Source: a virus
Length of the DNA stretch: 52,925 nucleotides
IMG/VR virus record: IMGVR_UViG_3300046167_000065
Coordinates: 1 to 52,925 of that record
Reading direction: 5' to 3' (one strand)
This document shows positions 43,401 through 50,701 of this stretch, piece by piece. Position numbers and translations under genes: made by a program. The notes beneath the pieces are model-generated. The model saw only the letters and a program-made list of their open reading frames with translations, searched no databases and was not told the DNA's origin. How positions within the stretch are numbered: position 1 is the stretch's first letter; every line of letters begins with the position of its first letter.

Positions 43401-43773
43401 TCTTAGATACACCATAATCTATTTTCTTTTTAGGTGTTGGTTTTACACGTTTAGCTACATCAAAAACTTCTTTAGCTCCAGTTTTAATAGCTTTAGCAGC
43501 GGCATCTCCTATTCCAGGAATAAGACCTACAATAGCAGCTCCACCTAAAGCACCAGCTAAATAATAGTTAGGCTTATCTTTTTTTAGTTCGTCATATACT
43601 TCCTTAGCAGCCATAGCATCACCAATAACAGGTGTCATACTAGCTACAAAGGTAGTTGCATCCTTTAAGGATACATCTGGAATACTAACCTGCAATGAAT
43701 CTGCATAATCACGCCATTGATCTGTAGTTCCACCTTGGAAAACATCTTCAGTTTGATTATCTAAGTCATCCAT
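40441..43773 (-). CDS. Large virion-operon protein with embedded methyltransferase-like domain, 1110 aa
   Basis: A multi-part protein. An apolar Gly-rich segment (YYLAGALGGAAIVGLIPGIG, 70-89) follows a helical N-terminus. Residues about 225-395 look like a class I AdoMet methyltransferase: VIVDIGGGRFDN (motif I, 255-266), VKVYDPFNRTPEHN, DMAMSHNVLNVI and HFSVYEGTGKG. The centre has LSEGEYVVPADVVRFYGVRFF, a segment I associate with marine-phage structural proteins. The C-terminal part is Glu/Ala coiled coil ending in a Lys tail (KKKTKKKKK). It lies between portal and scaffold, so it may be packaged and injected. Activity is unproven. Confidence 0.7.
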   Translation of the reverse strand: MDDLDNQTEDVFQGGTTDQWRDYADSLQVSIPDVSLKDATTFVASMTPVIGDAMAAKEVYDELKKDKPNYYLAGALGGAAIVGLIPGIGDAAAKAIKTGAKEVFDVAKRVKPTPKKKIDYGVSKTGVPQINMISDTPAGVYDKTVTQSAVDLMDEPAFGEGFTRRLEKVAQENSIGAGDTTFMPMQVYSELSDRVRSKDFKVVPSKTKKDSPKEQSVWSYPKQLYDSADTSINKNKKPAGYNELKKRGEIKDGDVIVDIGGGRFDNLVEDAAEEGATVKVYDPFNRTPEHNSVVVDSVKDGQADMAMSHNVLNVIQEDKNIIDIALQAENAIKPNGKAHFSVYEGTGKGEGKVTTKGYQRNEKTEAYVPLIEKVFGEANVTRKGKIITATKNVKRFNEGGTIMNEQTRMAFALGGSVDLDTVPDNTQGIDPVSGNEVPIGSTAKEVRDDIPAQLSEGEYVVPADVVRFYGVRFFENLRAKAKFGYQDMAENGRIGGEPVDEPDMDMMFDISELEVEDDGQPMTMNEGGYALSPGDEGYASMGALGLGSEGISAGYEVAGSAPSVEVRTYVNEAGHTIYITFIDGNPQTSIPPGYTLQVEDTADTTTTATTAAQPEPQVVTPSGRDRSSRPMPAPDPINYKELTTDDIAKMLEDQNSAKSTAIAFGAGAINPLLGLFVKGAMMDSARRLDKEIERRIAAEETSTADRAVLEGLLEASKKGKPGLITRVYGALKNEFFPETDDEVKAKEVAMKMDIEAGEVYDFEGDITKNITPTEGAISSGDPAIMGMDQPETKLPTEAEVIAPTTGKVSTYTDPVTREKTKFESYGQVTRDGVYAGDGFEWYEMDVKGSDGAPVLGRRYTGEGEDNNLGQDTIIATELGYGDPADRDVFVKIADISLEEGSEFASKPGSANDGDFLEFLKTGSFGASESFADQEGKDFTPTLTYGEALEKVKEPEVYVPEPIVPESKKAFVSKPIVDETDPNNITTSLLYDNPYGDPITSQQFRDLRDKRKAEEEAAAISAAQAAEAKRAQEAEAAAQRGRDQYKSSMIATNTVAAKAKRRGASASEISKIRSEGRKASQKMSDIARGRPVTGFKEGGLASKKKTKKKKK

Positions 43774-43954
43774 TTACTTTATCCCTCAAGTACTGTAGTT
43801 GTCGTAAAGCACGTATAGCACCCTGATGCCTGTATAGTTCAGCAGTATCTGTAACAGTTTCCATACTACGATGTTGTGTAGAGATACGCTCCTCTAACTC
43901 AGAGAGAAACGATTCCCACGATATCTGATTGTTTACAAAACTCTTAAGAGACAT
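43766..43954 (-). CDS. Small head-operon protein, 62 aa
   Basis: A helical protein: MSLKSFVNNQISWESFLSEL then YRHQGAIRALRQLQYLRDKV. From memory, similar short proteins lie beside portal genes in many podoviruses. The ATG at 43954 overlaps the portal end; an in-frame GTG at 43960 is an alternative start. It ends by overlapping the 1110-aa protein's start. The function is not known. Confidence 0.65.
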   Translation of the reverse strand: MSLKSFVNNQISWESFLSELEERISTQHRSMETVTDTAELYRHQGAIRALRQLQYLRDKVNG

Positions 43955-46073
43955 TGCCACTAAATCCTTGCTCGCCGGGAACTGGTGCTGTACCCATACC
44001 TATCTGTCCACCTCCACCGCCTGATGTGTCCTGTACGCCTCCCTGAGGTGTCTGTGGCGCTTGTTGGCCTCCCTCAGGTGCTGGTACACCCTCAGGTGCT
44101 TCTGGAGGCTGTGCTGGTTGCTGGAAGCCTTTGAGGATCTCAGCTTGGATAGCAGCATCAGCCATAGAGTTAGTAACCTTATCAGGATCAAGATCCATAG
44201 ACTTAGCAATCTCACGTATAATATAATCCATCTTAGCAAAAGGAGCTAGTACTGGATTCTGTGCAACTTGTAAGAACTGCATTAAGCGCTGGGATCTTAC
44301 TTCGTTAGCCATTAAGCTTTCTGTACCTGACGCTTGTACTTCTAAGTCACCACGTATTTGTTCATCAAAGTCAAACTGCATGTTGAAAGAGAAGAAAGCT
44401 TTACCTAAGGGGCGAAGTAAATAGTCATCCACGTTTTTAACTACTGTACGAATAGAACCATTAGCAGCGGACATAAGCATACTAATACCTGAGGCTGTAC
44501 GCCCAACGCCTGATACACCTGTTTGACCATGTGCAAAGCTAGGGAAGCCAGTACTCTCATCTGCTAGTACTCTTGCCTTATCAAAGAGTTGCATATTTTC
44601 TTGTGCAACATTTGGGAACTTAGTACCAAAGATGGCTTGTCCTGGTGCGCCCCCAGCCCTGCGGAAGACCTTGCCCGGGTATACAGATAAGTCTTGTCCC
44701 GGTGTTAGGTTGGTCTCATCTACTTCTATAATAAGATTACCAGATAATGCAGCATTGTCAATAGCCATACGCATAAAGCCATTCATCAGTGTCTGTGTAT
44801 CATCCATGTTCTCAGCAATACCTACACCAAAGAAGCTGTAAGGGTTATGCTCGTAAGGAACAGCATAGTAAGGGATACGTGTAGGTTTGAATGGGTTTAG
44901 TACAAATCGTAGTACTTCACCATTACATGTCCAAACATTACAGTTAACCTCATCTAAGTCTTTCAACTCGCTGGGTATCTTAACCCCATGCTCTTCAAGT
45001 AGTTGAATATCTACATAACCCCAGAACTCTAATACTTCCCAACGCTCAGAGGTTGGTTGTGTATCATCATCCTCCATAGTCATTTCCCAGTATTTCTGTA
45101 TATAGTCAGCACCTTTATCTACTGCCATCTGAACTGAGTCAGACATGAAGTAAGGACGACTTCTTAACGAGCGTAGCTGTGTACGTGACATCTTATGACG
45201 TTCAACAGTATACTCTGCATCATTCATAGACTTAGCTTCTGGGTCTGGGTAGAAATCCCAAGAAGATACATGGCTACACTCAGGTACTGTCTTGACTAAT
45301 GGATCATACTCACCTTCATCATTCCAGTTAGGGTATTCTTTATCTACTGCAAAAGGACCTTTCATAACACCTGTGCCAAGTAGTGCCATCTCAAACGCCA
45401 TAGAGCGTAGGTGTGTAGATGCACCTGATTCTTGCAGCTGGTCATGGATTTTCTTTTCCATCTTCTTAGCTGAGATCATGGCTGGATGAAATGATACGGT
45501 AGCTGGTGTAGTTCCGTCGCCCTCAATAATCTTATCTGATACAGCTTCTAACTTACTGTTTAAACCACCCATACGTGCCTGTAAGTCCATAAGAGTCTCA
45601 CCAGGTTTTAGAGAAGTATCACCATTAAGAAGGTAAGAACCAGAAGCTTTATCTTCAGTCACAGGCTTTAGTGCATCACCTGCAGCTTGAGCTTTAGGAT
45701 CTATATTAACGTGTACTGCTTCTGCTACACCATCAGGTAATACAGAAGGGTTAACAGATAGTGGGAACTTGTTGTTACCAAATAGTACATCTACAATCTG
45801 ACCATATGCAGCAAGTGTCTTAGTCTTAGTAACCTTAACAAATACACGTGACTTCTCAGTGTCGGTAAACTGTACATCCTTGCCGTATAAGCCCCTATAG
45901 TTTCGGTAAGCTTTTAACCAGCGTTGTTCATCAGCATAACGTGCATCCTCTGCTCGTTTGTATCGCTCTTGTACAAAAGCTACTACGCTATCTTTTTGTT
46001 CAAAGATACTATCCGTACTGTCTTCTGCAGCTACGACTTCATCTGTTTCAAACATTTCTTCTTGTTCTGCCAT
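43944..46073 (-). CDS. Portal protein (head-tail connector)
   Basis: A 709-aa protein after the large terminase. Typical portal features are the N-terminal RYKRAEDARYADEQRWLKAYRNYRGLYG, then KVTKTKTLAAYGQIVDVLFG, SSWDFYPDPEAKS, and the helical stem region with YEHNPYSFFGVGIAENMDDTQ. The last 60 residues are Pro/Gly/Gln-rich and likely disordered. Twelve copies would form the DNA entry ring. Confidence 0.85.
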   Translation of the reverse strand: MAEQEEMFETDEVVAAEDSTDSIFEQKDSVVAFVQERYKRAEDARYADEQRWLKAYRNYRGLYGKDVQFTDTEKSRVFVKVTKTKTLAAYGQIVDVLFGNNKFPLSVNPSVLPDGVAEAVHVNIDPKAQAAGDALKPVTEDKASGSYLLNGDTSLKPGETLMDLQARMGGLNSKLEAVSDKIIEGDGTTPATVSFHPAMISAKKMEKKIHDQLQESGASTHLRSMAFEMALLGTGVMKGPFAVDKEYPNWNDEGEYDPLVKTVPECSHVSSWDFYPDPEAKSMNDAEYTVERHKMSRTQLRSLRSRPYFMSDSVQMAVDKGADYIQKYWEMTMEDDDTQPTSERWEVLEFWGYVDIQLLEEHGVKIPSELKDLDEVNCNVWTCNGEVLRFVLNPFKPTRIPYYAVPYEHNPYSFFGVGIAENMDDTQTLMNGFMRMAIDNAALSGNLIIEVDETNLTPGQDLSVYPGKVFRRAGGAPGQAIFGTKFPNVAQENMQLFDKARVLADESTGFPSFAHGQTGVSGVGRTASGISMLMSAANGSIRTVVKNVDDYLLRPLGKAFFSFNMQFDFDEQIRGDLEVQASGTESLMANEVRSQRLMQFLQVAQNPVLAPFAKMDYIIREIAKSMDLDPDKVTNSMADAAIQAEILKGFQQPAQPPEAPEGVPAPEGGQQAPQTPQGGVQDTSGGGGGQIGMGTAPVPGEQGFSGNVS

Positions 46074-46076
46074 TTA

Positions 46077-47672
46077 TTAATACCCGAATGTTGTATCACT
46101 AGCTTGAAAGCCTGTGCGTTGTGTTGCTGGGTTGAAATCCCAAATGCTGCTGCGTGGACGTGTCATAACACCATAACGTAAAGCATCATACAAGTGATCC
46201 TCTGCGTGAGTGTCTACATCTTCTGGGTTTCTTTTATCCAGAGGAATGCTTGGTATCTGCGCTATAGTGTTAGTGCAGTTGTTCATAAATACTAACCTAG
46301 GCTTCTCAGTAAACTCATCGACTTGTAACCGCCTATGTATTTCGTTTTTACCTGCGACACGCGAACCCCTAGAGCGATCAGATGGTCGCCAACGACAACC
46401 CTTCATAATCATTTGCTCAGCTAGTGATGGTCCCGTGTCGCCACGGTTGTGCCACAAAGAAGAGTCTAGCACCCCGTATCTCATACCACCATCTTGTTTC
46501 TCTAAGTCTAAAATCATATCCGCTAAATCTGTAGCTGTAACCTTAGAACAATATAACTCTCTATAAACAATGAGTTGCTCGTCTGGTGCAACAGCAAACC
46601 AGATAACTCCTGTATAAGATCCGTAGCCGTAGTCACAAGCTCTAAACTTAGCCCAGCTTTCGGGAACTTCAAAAGCGTCAATGACATGTTTGGTTCTGTC
46701 AAACTCTGGGAAAGCGGCTCCATCATTAATATCCCAGTTGCCTTCTAAGAGTTGTTTTCTTTGGTGCTCTGGTAGTGACAGTAGCATTGCTTCATAGTCA
46801 CCTGCCTCAGCAAGATATGGGTTATCAAATAGTGATGCAGGTATAAACCTACGTTTGAACAATGGCTGTCCAGCTTTACTGTGTCCATCAGGATATGTAA
46901 TAGTATCTCCTGTTTCAACATTTGTAGCCCAGAAAGGCTCGTTAGATGGTCCAGGATCAATAAACATTTTCTTAACCCACTGATGACCGCTGCCACCTGG
47001 GTTGGTAGTAGCTCTCATGTACAAACCTAAGTGCTGGGCTGAACTACGTAAACGTGATCTCATGTAGTCCCAAGCGTAAGGACTAGACCATTGTGTAAGT
47101 TCGTCAAAGCCTATCCAGTTAAAAGCCTGTCCTTGGTATCTTGTAACGTCTGTATCTTTATCCAAGTACGACATCCAGAGTCTACCACCTCTAGGTGAAG
47201 TCCACTGTGATTTACGTTCAGACCATTTGATACCGGGTATAGCACGTGGATATAGTTCTTGGCTCTTCTGTATTAATTCTCTTAGTTCTTCTGTAGTGTG
47301 TCGTACAAGTAGTCCTGAGAAGTTAGGATCATTTAGTCCGTGTAGAGGGTCAGCCAACATGGCATATGATTTACCTCCACCAGCTGCGCCGCCATATAGT
47401 ACTTCTCTCTCTGATGAACTCAGGAAAGAAGTTTGGGGGCCGGGGTTAGGCTTGAACACTATCTCTTGTGCTAAGTCCTCATCATACTCAGGAGAAACTA
47501 CTTGAGCAGGAACAGTCTCCCTAGGGATATCTATTTGTTCAACTGCCTCTACTTGAATCTCTGTATGCCCCGACCCCTTGGGTTTCGAGCTTTTCGATTT
47601 CCGTAATGGTTTCTTCGAGCCACTTGGCAAGCTTGCGTTTAATAGCAGATGCTTTTCTACGTTTTTGCTCAA
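46077..47672 (-). CDS. terL: Terminase large subunit
   Basis: The DNA-packaging motor, up to 531 aa. Walker A is YGGAAGGGKS (Lys101) and Walker B is WIGFDELTQW (Asp190, Glu191). The RNase-H-like nuclease domain has ACDYGYGSYTGVIW, YGVLDSSLWHNRGD and a late HAEDHLYDALRYG. No ATG exists before Walker A. The start is a TTG, at 47672 or 47630, so the gene necessarily overlaps the upstream HTH gene by about 90-130 nt. Both frames code through that overlap. Confidence 0.92.
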   Translation of the reverse strand: MSKNVEKHLLLNASLPSGSKKPLRKSKSSKPKGSGHTEIQVEAVEQIDIPRETVPAQVVSPEYDEDLAQEIVFKPNPGPQTSFLSSSEREVLYGGAAGGGKSYAMLADPLHGLNDPNFSGLLVRHTTEELRELIQKSQELYPRAIPGIKWSERKSQWTSPRGGRLWMSYLDKDTDVTRYQGQAFNWIGFDELTQWSSPYAWDYMRSRLRSSAQHLGLYMRATTNPGGSGHQWVKKMFIDPGPSNEPFWATNVETGDTITYPDGHSKAGQPLFKRRFIPASLFDNPYLAEAGDYEAMLLSLPEHQRKQLLEGNWDINDGAAFPEFDRTKHVIDAFEVPESWAKFRACDYGYGSYTGVIWFAVAPDEQLIVYRELYCSKVTATDLADMILDLEKQDGGMRYGVLDSSLWHNRGDTGPSLAEQMIMKGCRWRPSDRSRGSRVAGKNEIHRRLQVDEFTEKPRLVFMNNCTNTIAQIPSIPLDKRNPEDVDTHAEDHLYDALRYGVMTRPRSSIWDFNPATQRTGFQASDTTFGY

Positions 47673-47958
47673 CTTCGATTCTCTTCTTTAGTCCCATATG
47701 TGATATATAACGACCAGTTTCTTTGCTCAGCCATTGTGCTACTGCACGATAACTATACTGTTTAAGATGCCTCTTTGCAAGCTCTAAAGCTTCAAGCTCC
47801 AGATGAACAGGCAATAAAAGCTTGTCATTATCTGGAGCTAGGACATACCCCCACGGTATCTTTGAGGTTACACGTACTATCGTGTGCCATTCTTTTTCGT
47901 TGCCCTTGGATGGTTTTGGTAATTGCCAGAATCCTAGGTCTCTTGTTGGAATACTTAT
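47539..47958 (-). CDS. HTH phage protein upstream of TerL, apparent ATA start, 139 aa
   Basis: The frame is open and protein-like from 47958: SIPTRDLGFWQLPKPSKG, VTSKIPWGYVLAPDNDKLL, LPVHLELEALELAKRHLKQY, then an HTH-like YRAVAQWLSKETGRYISHMG and a basic coiled tail. The only codon in the right place to start is ATA (47958-47956), in an ATAA overlap with the small terminase stop. A single A-to-G change would make a standard ATGA overlap. A TTG at 47814 would lose the N-terminal 48 residues. Similar proteins sit beside terminases in marine phages. A packaging or DNA-binding role is inferred. Confidence 0.65.
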   Translation of the reverse strand: MSIPTRDLGFWQLPKPSKGNEKEWHTIVRVTSKIPWGYVLAPDNDKLLLPVHLELEALELAKRHLKQYSYRAVAQWLSKETGRYISHMGLKKRIEVEQKRRKASAIKRKLAKWLEETITEIEKLETQGVGAYRDSSRGS

Positions 47959-48323
47959 TCGTTTGTGCCTTCTTTTGGTGGTAGATAAAAGATGCCACCG
48001 CTTGATGTGACATCCACTTTATCTACTTTACCAAGTCCAGCGCGGTCTAGCAAGTCTTTTGCTGCAACCATTTTTTCTTTTATGCCTAGCTCAGTAGGAT
48101 CAGAAAGAGCACCTACCATAGCAACTGCAGCTTTAGGGGCAGTACGAGCAAAATAGGTACGAGTCTTCTCGCCTATCTCCTCCTTTAGGGATTCAACAAT
48201 AGCTGTAGTGCTACTGTTGTCCCCGTAACCTGCCAACCTTTTAGCTGTAACAGCATCACCATTAGCTTCGTCGAATAATACTTCAAGAAACTTGTTTTGT
48301 TTTTCGGTTAGATTTCTCGCCAT
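47955..48323 (-). CDS. Terminase small subunit
   Basis: A 122-aa protein with LTEKQNKFLEVLFDEANGDA and AKRLAGYGDNSSTTAIVESL (HTH region for DNA recognition), a helical middle (PKAAVAMVGALSDP, KMVAAKDLLDRAGLGKVDKV) and a short tail. This is the usual small-terminase sequence pattern. It sits two genes upstream of TerL, the expected order. It recognises phage DNA for packaging. Confidence 0.8.
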   Translation of the reverse strand: MARNLTEKQNKFLEVLFDEANGDAVTAKRLAGYGDNSSTTAIVESLKEEIGEKTRTYFARTAPKAAVAMVGALSDPTELGIKEKMVAAKDLLDRAGLGKVDKVDVTSSGGIFYLPPKEGTNE

Positions 48324-48465
48324 ATATATGCTCTCTTATCTCGCCACGGCTAATGCCTATGTCGTGTAAATCTCTGTCACTCATATTGTTAAGTAACCAA
48401 AGATCTGCTCTTGCTTGTTGTGTTCTTTGTACAGCCCTAAAGCCGCGTTGTAAAAAGTTTAGCAT
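48283..48465 (-). CDS. DUF1127 protein, 60 aa
   Basis: The core ARADLWLLNNMSDRDLHDIG followed by ISRGEI is the DUF1127 (YjiS-like) motif. This domain is common in Alphaproteobacteria, where small Arg-rich DUF1127 proteins are tied to phosphate, RNA and stress control. In a phage it is probably host-derived. The ATG at 48465 has a GGAG RBS, but that RBS lies inside a 9-bp hairpin (48467-48497), so translation may be controlled. Its end overlaps the small terminase start by 41 nt. Confidence 0.8.
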   Translation of the reverse strand: MLNFLQRGFRAVQRTQQARADLWLLNNMSDRDLHDIGISRGEIREHIYGEKSNRKTKQVS

Positions 48466-48466
48466 C

Positions 48467-48497
48467 ACTATCTCCTTTGTTTGTGTGCGGAGATAGT
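48467..48497 (-). promoter_or_regulatory. RBS-sequestering hairpin of the DUF1127 gene
   Basis: In the - strand transcript ACTATCTCC (48497-48489) pairs perfectly with GGAGATAGT (48475-48467) across a 13-nt loop. The right arm contains the GGAG Shine-Dalgarno of the gene starting at 48465. A second inverted repeat AGTGGTA/TACCACT lies just upstream (48528-48509). Together they suggest translational control. Confidence 0.55.
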
Positions 48498-48543
48498 TAT
48501 ACTTATTTAGTGGTAACTTAGTACCACTGTTTACGCATACCCG

Positions 48544-48900
48544 TTAACCTACAGGTACAAAGGTTTCTGTAACAGTGATAATAGTATCAACATGTGCAGC
48601 TGTCGCTGGAGTTACTTGTATCTTATCACCAGCAGACAAAACAAGTTCTATATCTGAGAATGTTACAAACTGACCAGCGCCTAAGTTTTTACCCTCTAGG
48701 AAATGTGACGTATATGTATCAGCTGCTACATACCACTCAATCTCAATATCTGTATTACCAGTAGTATTATGTATATGAATATATGTAACCTCTGCTACAC
48801 AGTTAGAAGGGCATGTATATACGTCTTCTTTAGTAGTGCCAGTGTTATGACCATAAACAGAACGTCTACGTGCTGACTTACCCTTCTGGTTTAACGCCAT
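48544..48900 (-). CDS. Beta-rich virion-associated protein, 118 aa
   Basis: A basic N-terminus (NQKGKSARRRSVYG) is followed by a beta-sandwich-like body (VAEVTYIHIHNTTGNTDIEI, FVTFSDIELVLSAGDKIQVT). The design resembles the protein at 33992-34300 near the fibres. A small decoration or head-associated protein is plausible. Its start overlaps the preceding gene by 23 nt. Confidence 0.65.
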   Translation of the reverse strand: MALNQKGKSARRRSVYGHNTGTTKEDVYTCPSNCVAEVTYIHIHNTTGNTDIEIEWYVAADTYTSHFLEGKNLGAGQFVTFSDIELVLSAGDKIQVTPATAAHVDTIITVTETFVPVG

Positions 48901-49123
48901 CTTCTACTGCTTTCTTTTTAGGTTTGGGCTTGGGTTTAGGTTTGTCCATAACAGCCTGTTCTGCCCTACAAATATCTGTGACATTTGGATCGCTACAAAA
49001 AGCATTTCCAAACCTATCTTCTATAGCAGCTTGATTGCCTCGTTCATCCCAGACACAACCATCTACATCTACTGTGTAGCCATGCTTAGCTAGAGCAGAT
49101 TTATATTTTTCATAAACCTTCAT
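48878..49123 (-). CDS. Hypothetical protein, 81 aa
   Basis: An N-terminal domain (YKSALAKHGYTVDVDGCVWD, EDRFGNAFCSDPNVTDIC) with three cysteines is followed by a KPKPKPKPKKK tail. The Lys-Pro tail suggests electrostatic contact with DNA or another protein. No family is recognised. Confidence 0.6.
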   Translation of the reverse strand: MKVYEKYKSALAKHGYTVDVDGCVWDERGNQAAIEDRFGNAFCSDPNVTDICRAEQAVMDKPKPKPKPKKKAVEDGVKPEG

Positions 49124-49127
49124 CTAG

Positions 49128-49409
49128 TTAACCTCTTTTCATAGGCTTAGATGCTGGGTTAGATGCACCGCACATACCGCCTCTGTTCATCTTCATAGGT
49201 TTCTTAGTCATGCCACCATAACTCATACCCATCTTCTTAGCATCACCTCCATGCATGTAACCCATTTTCTTAGCTACAGCAGGTGCTTCTTTCTTAAGAG
49301 CTTTCATACCTTTGTTCATAATTCCACCTTTGTTCATATTTGTGTGATATCCTTTGCCTCCACAATGGGAGCAACCTTTACCTTTACATACAGGGCATTT
49401 CTTTTTCAT
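49128..49409 (-). CDS. Met/Lys/Gly-rich zinc-knuckle protein, 93 aa
   Basis: The ATG at 49409 is chosen because the sequence from there (KKKCPVCKGKGCSHCGGKGY) is a DnaJ-like CxxCxGxG knuckle with an AGGGAG RBS. The rest is unusually rich in Met, Lys and Gly (KKMGMSYGGMTKKPMKMNRG), with MNKGG and MHGGD repeats. It may be a disordered basic virion or DNA-associated protein. Confidence 0.65.
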   Translation of the reverse strand: MKKKCPVCKGKGCSHCGGKGYHTNMNKGGIMNKGMKALKKEAPAVAKKMGYMHGGDAKKMGMSYGGMTKKPMKMNRGGMCGASNPASKPMKRG

Positions 49410-49684
49410 GTTCTTTTTCTCCCTGAGGCTGTAGTAGACCACTTAACCTTAGCAGGTCCTGTCTTCTTAGCCGCTTCCTTCTTACTTATTTTGCTCGCCA
49501 CTTTTTTGGGACGACACGCAGGATAAGGTCTACCACTTTCTGAAGTACCCGACCTACCGCATTTTTTACCTGTTTTAACATCTGTCCATTCCTCTCCGAA
49601 CCATTTACCTAAACCACCTTTAGAAAAACCTCTACGCCCTACAAGAACGTGTTGACTACGTGACCTTGTTTTTTGTTGTGCCAC
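49406..49684 (-). CDS. DUF5872-like basic protein, 92 aa
   Basis: A GTG start at 49684 gives AQQKTRSRSQHVLVGRRGFS. The core GKWFGEEWTDVKTGKKCGRS followed by RPYPACRPKK is the DUF5872-type motif, seen in marine phages and giant viruses. It is very basic. The stop overlaps the next gene by 4 nt and its start overlaps the preceding gene. The role is unknown; a DNA- or capsid-binding function is a guess. Confidence 0.65.
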   Translation of the reverse strand: MAQQKTRSRSQHVLVGRRGFSKGGLGKWFGEEWTDVKTGKKCGRSGTSESGRPYPACRPKKVASKISKKEAAKKTGPAKVKWSTTASGRKRT

Positions 49685-49829
49685 TATATTTACCCCCAGC
49701 TTTTTTATACTCCTTAGTAAGCCAAGCAGACGCATATGCGCTGGGCCATACTTTAAACTTCTTCTTAGCCAGAGCTTTCTTCTGGTTATATAACTTCGTG
49801 TCTGTAGGTGTAGGTGTTTTCTTTGTCAT
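49656..49829 (-). CDS. Small basic protein, 57 aa
   Basis: The core is KKFKVWPSAYASAWLTKEYK followed by KAGGKYSG. That WPSAYAS motif recurs in small basic viral proteins, often adjacent to DUF5872. The start at 49829 is preferred over a GTG at 49838. It belongs to a run of four tiny basic proteins (49128-50116). Confidence 0.65.
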   Translation of the reverse strand: MTKKTPTPTDTKLYNQKKALAKKKFKVWPSAYASAWLTKEYKKAGGKYSGTTKNKVT

Positions 49830-49831
49830 TG

Positions 49832-50116
49832 TTACCACGCTTTACAAGACCAGTAACGTGCCGTAAACTTATCTGTAGCTGTATCACATTTATGACGTGC
49901 ACGAAAGCTCTTGCGTCTTTCTGGGTTATCTTTTTTTATAGACATGTTTTGATCACCAAAACGTACTATCTTTACCTCATCGCCCTTCTTAGCTAATACA
50001 GCAGACTTCTTAGATGCACTGGGTGTACGCTTAGGTTTGTTGTATCCAGGAAAAGTTTCACCTCTATACTTTAACTTACCACTAGGTAACCGTTCTACAT
50101 TTTTAGTTGTTGCCAT
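49832..50116 (-). CDS. DUF6321-like basic protein, 94 aa
   Basis: The pattern LKYRGETFPGYNKPKRTPSA, then AKKGDEVKIVRFGDQNMS, RRKSFRARHKC and a closing ARYWSCKAW matches, as I recall, a DUF6321-type family found in cyanophages and giant viruses. It is basic, with two C-terminal Cys. Function is unknown. It lies at the start of the run of small basic proteins. Confidence 0.65.
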   Translation of the reverse strand: MATTKNVERLPSGKLKYRGETFPGYNKPKRTPSASKKSAVLAKKGDEVKIVRFGDQNMSIKKDNPERRKSFRARHKCDTATDKFTARYWSCKAW

Positions 50117-50128
50117 TATTTAGTACCT

Positions 50129-50701
50129 TTATAAAGGGTTATCCGCTAATTCATCATAGGCTTTCCAAATATCATCTACTTCAGTTTGTAGTGTATCTAG
50201 AGTATCACCTAATCCATCTGTTATAGTTGTAGCCTTATCTACCTGACTACGTAAGTCTAGTAGTAGCTTCTGTTGTTCTAGTATCTGCTGCATGTTAGTC
50301 GTTAACTGGGCAAGCTTCTGGTTTAAACCTCTTACATCATTATCAGCTATAGCTTGTTCTAACGTTTGTATACGAACTATGAGTTTACCTTCTAGCTCCT
50401 GTACATTAGTTAGGATTAAAGAGTCTAACGTTATAATCTCACTGCTTAACTCATTATCTACTTCAGTAAGGTTGCGCTGGGCTACAGTCTCTACAGATGT
50501 TATGCGTTTATCCATAGCACCTGTCTTACCATCTAGTGTACCTATACGGTCTAATGATTCTCCTACACCAGCTTCTACACCATAGAAACGGTTAAGGGTG
50601 TCATAACCAAAGTATATACCACCAGAAATAGTTGAAAGGACAGGGACAGCTACTGCCATCATCCATCCTTTAATATTATAACCGCCTATACTAAAACTCA
50701 T
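50129..50701 (-). CDS. Membrane-anchored coiled-coil protein, 190 aa
   Basis: A short N-terminus leads into one TM (GWMMAVAVPVLSTISGGIYF). A long periplasmic-type coiled coil follows (about residues 45-185) with many Leu heptads. That is the topology of an i-spanin, but it is longer than most, and similar proteins occur in marine myoviruses without known function. If it is an i-spanin, its partner could be either lipoprotein candidate in this genome. The start overlaps the previous gene by 4 nt. Confidence 0.65.
   Translation of the reverse strand: MSFSIGGYNIKGWMMAVAVPVLSTISGGIYFGYDTLNRFYGVEAGVGESLDRIGTLDGKTGAMDKRITSVETVAQRNLTEVDNELSSEIITLDSLILTNVQELEGKLIVRIQTLEQAIADNDVRGLNQKLAQLTTNMQQILEQQKLLLDLRSQVDKATTITDGLGDTLDTLQTEVDDIWKAYDELADNPL

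Noticed and set aside
47828-48013. Minus-strand 61-aa ORF starting MSHQAVASF
   Set aside because: It conflicts with the far more protein-like frame from 47958 and overlaps the small terminase end with no RBS.
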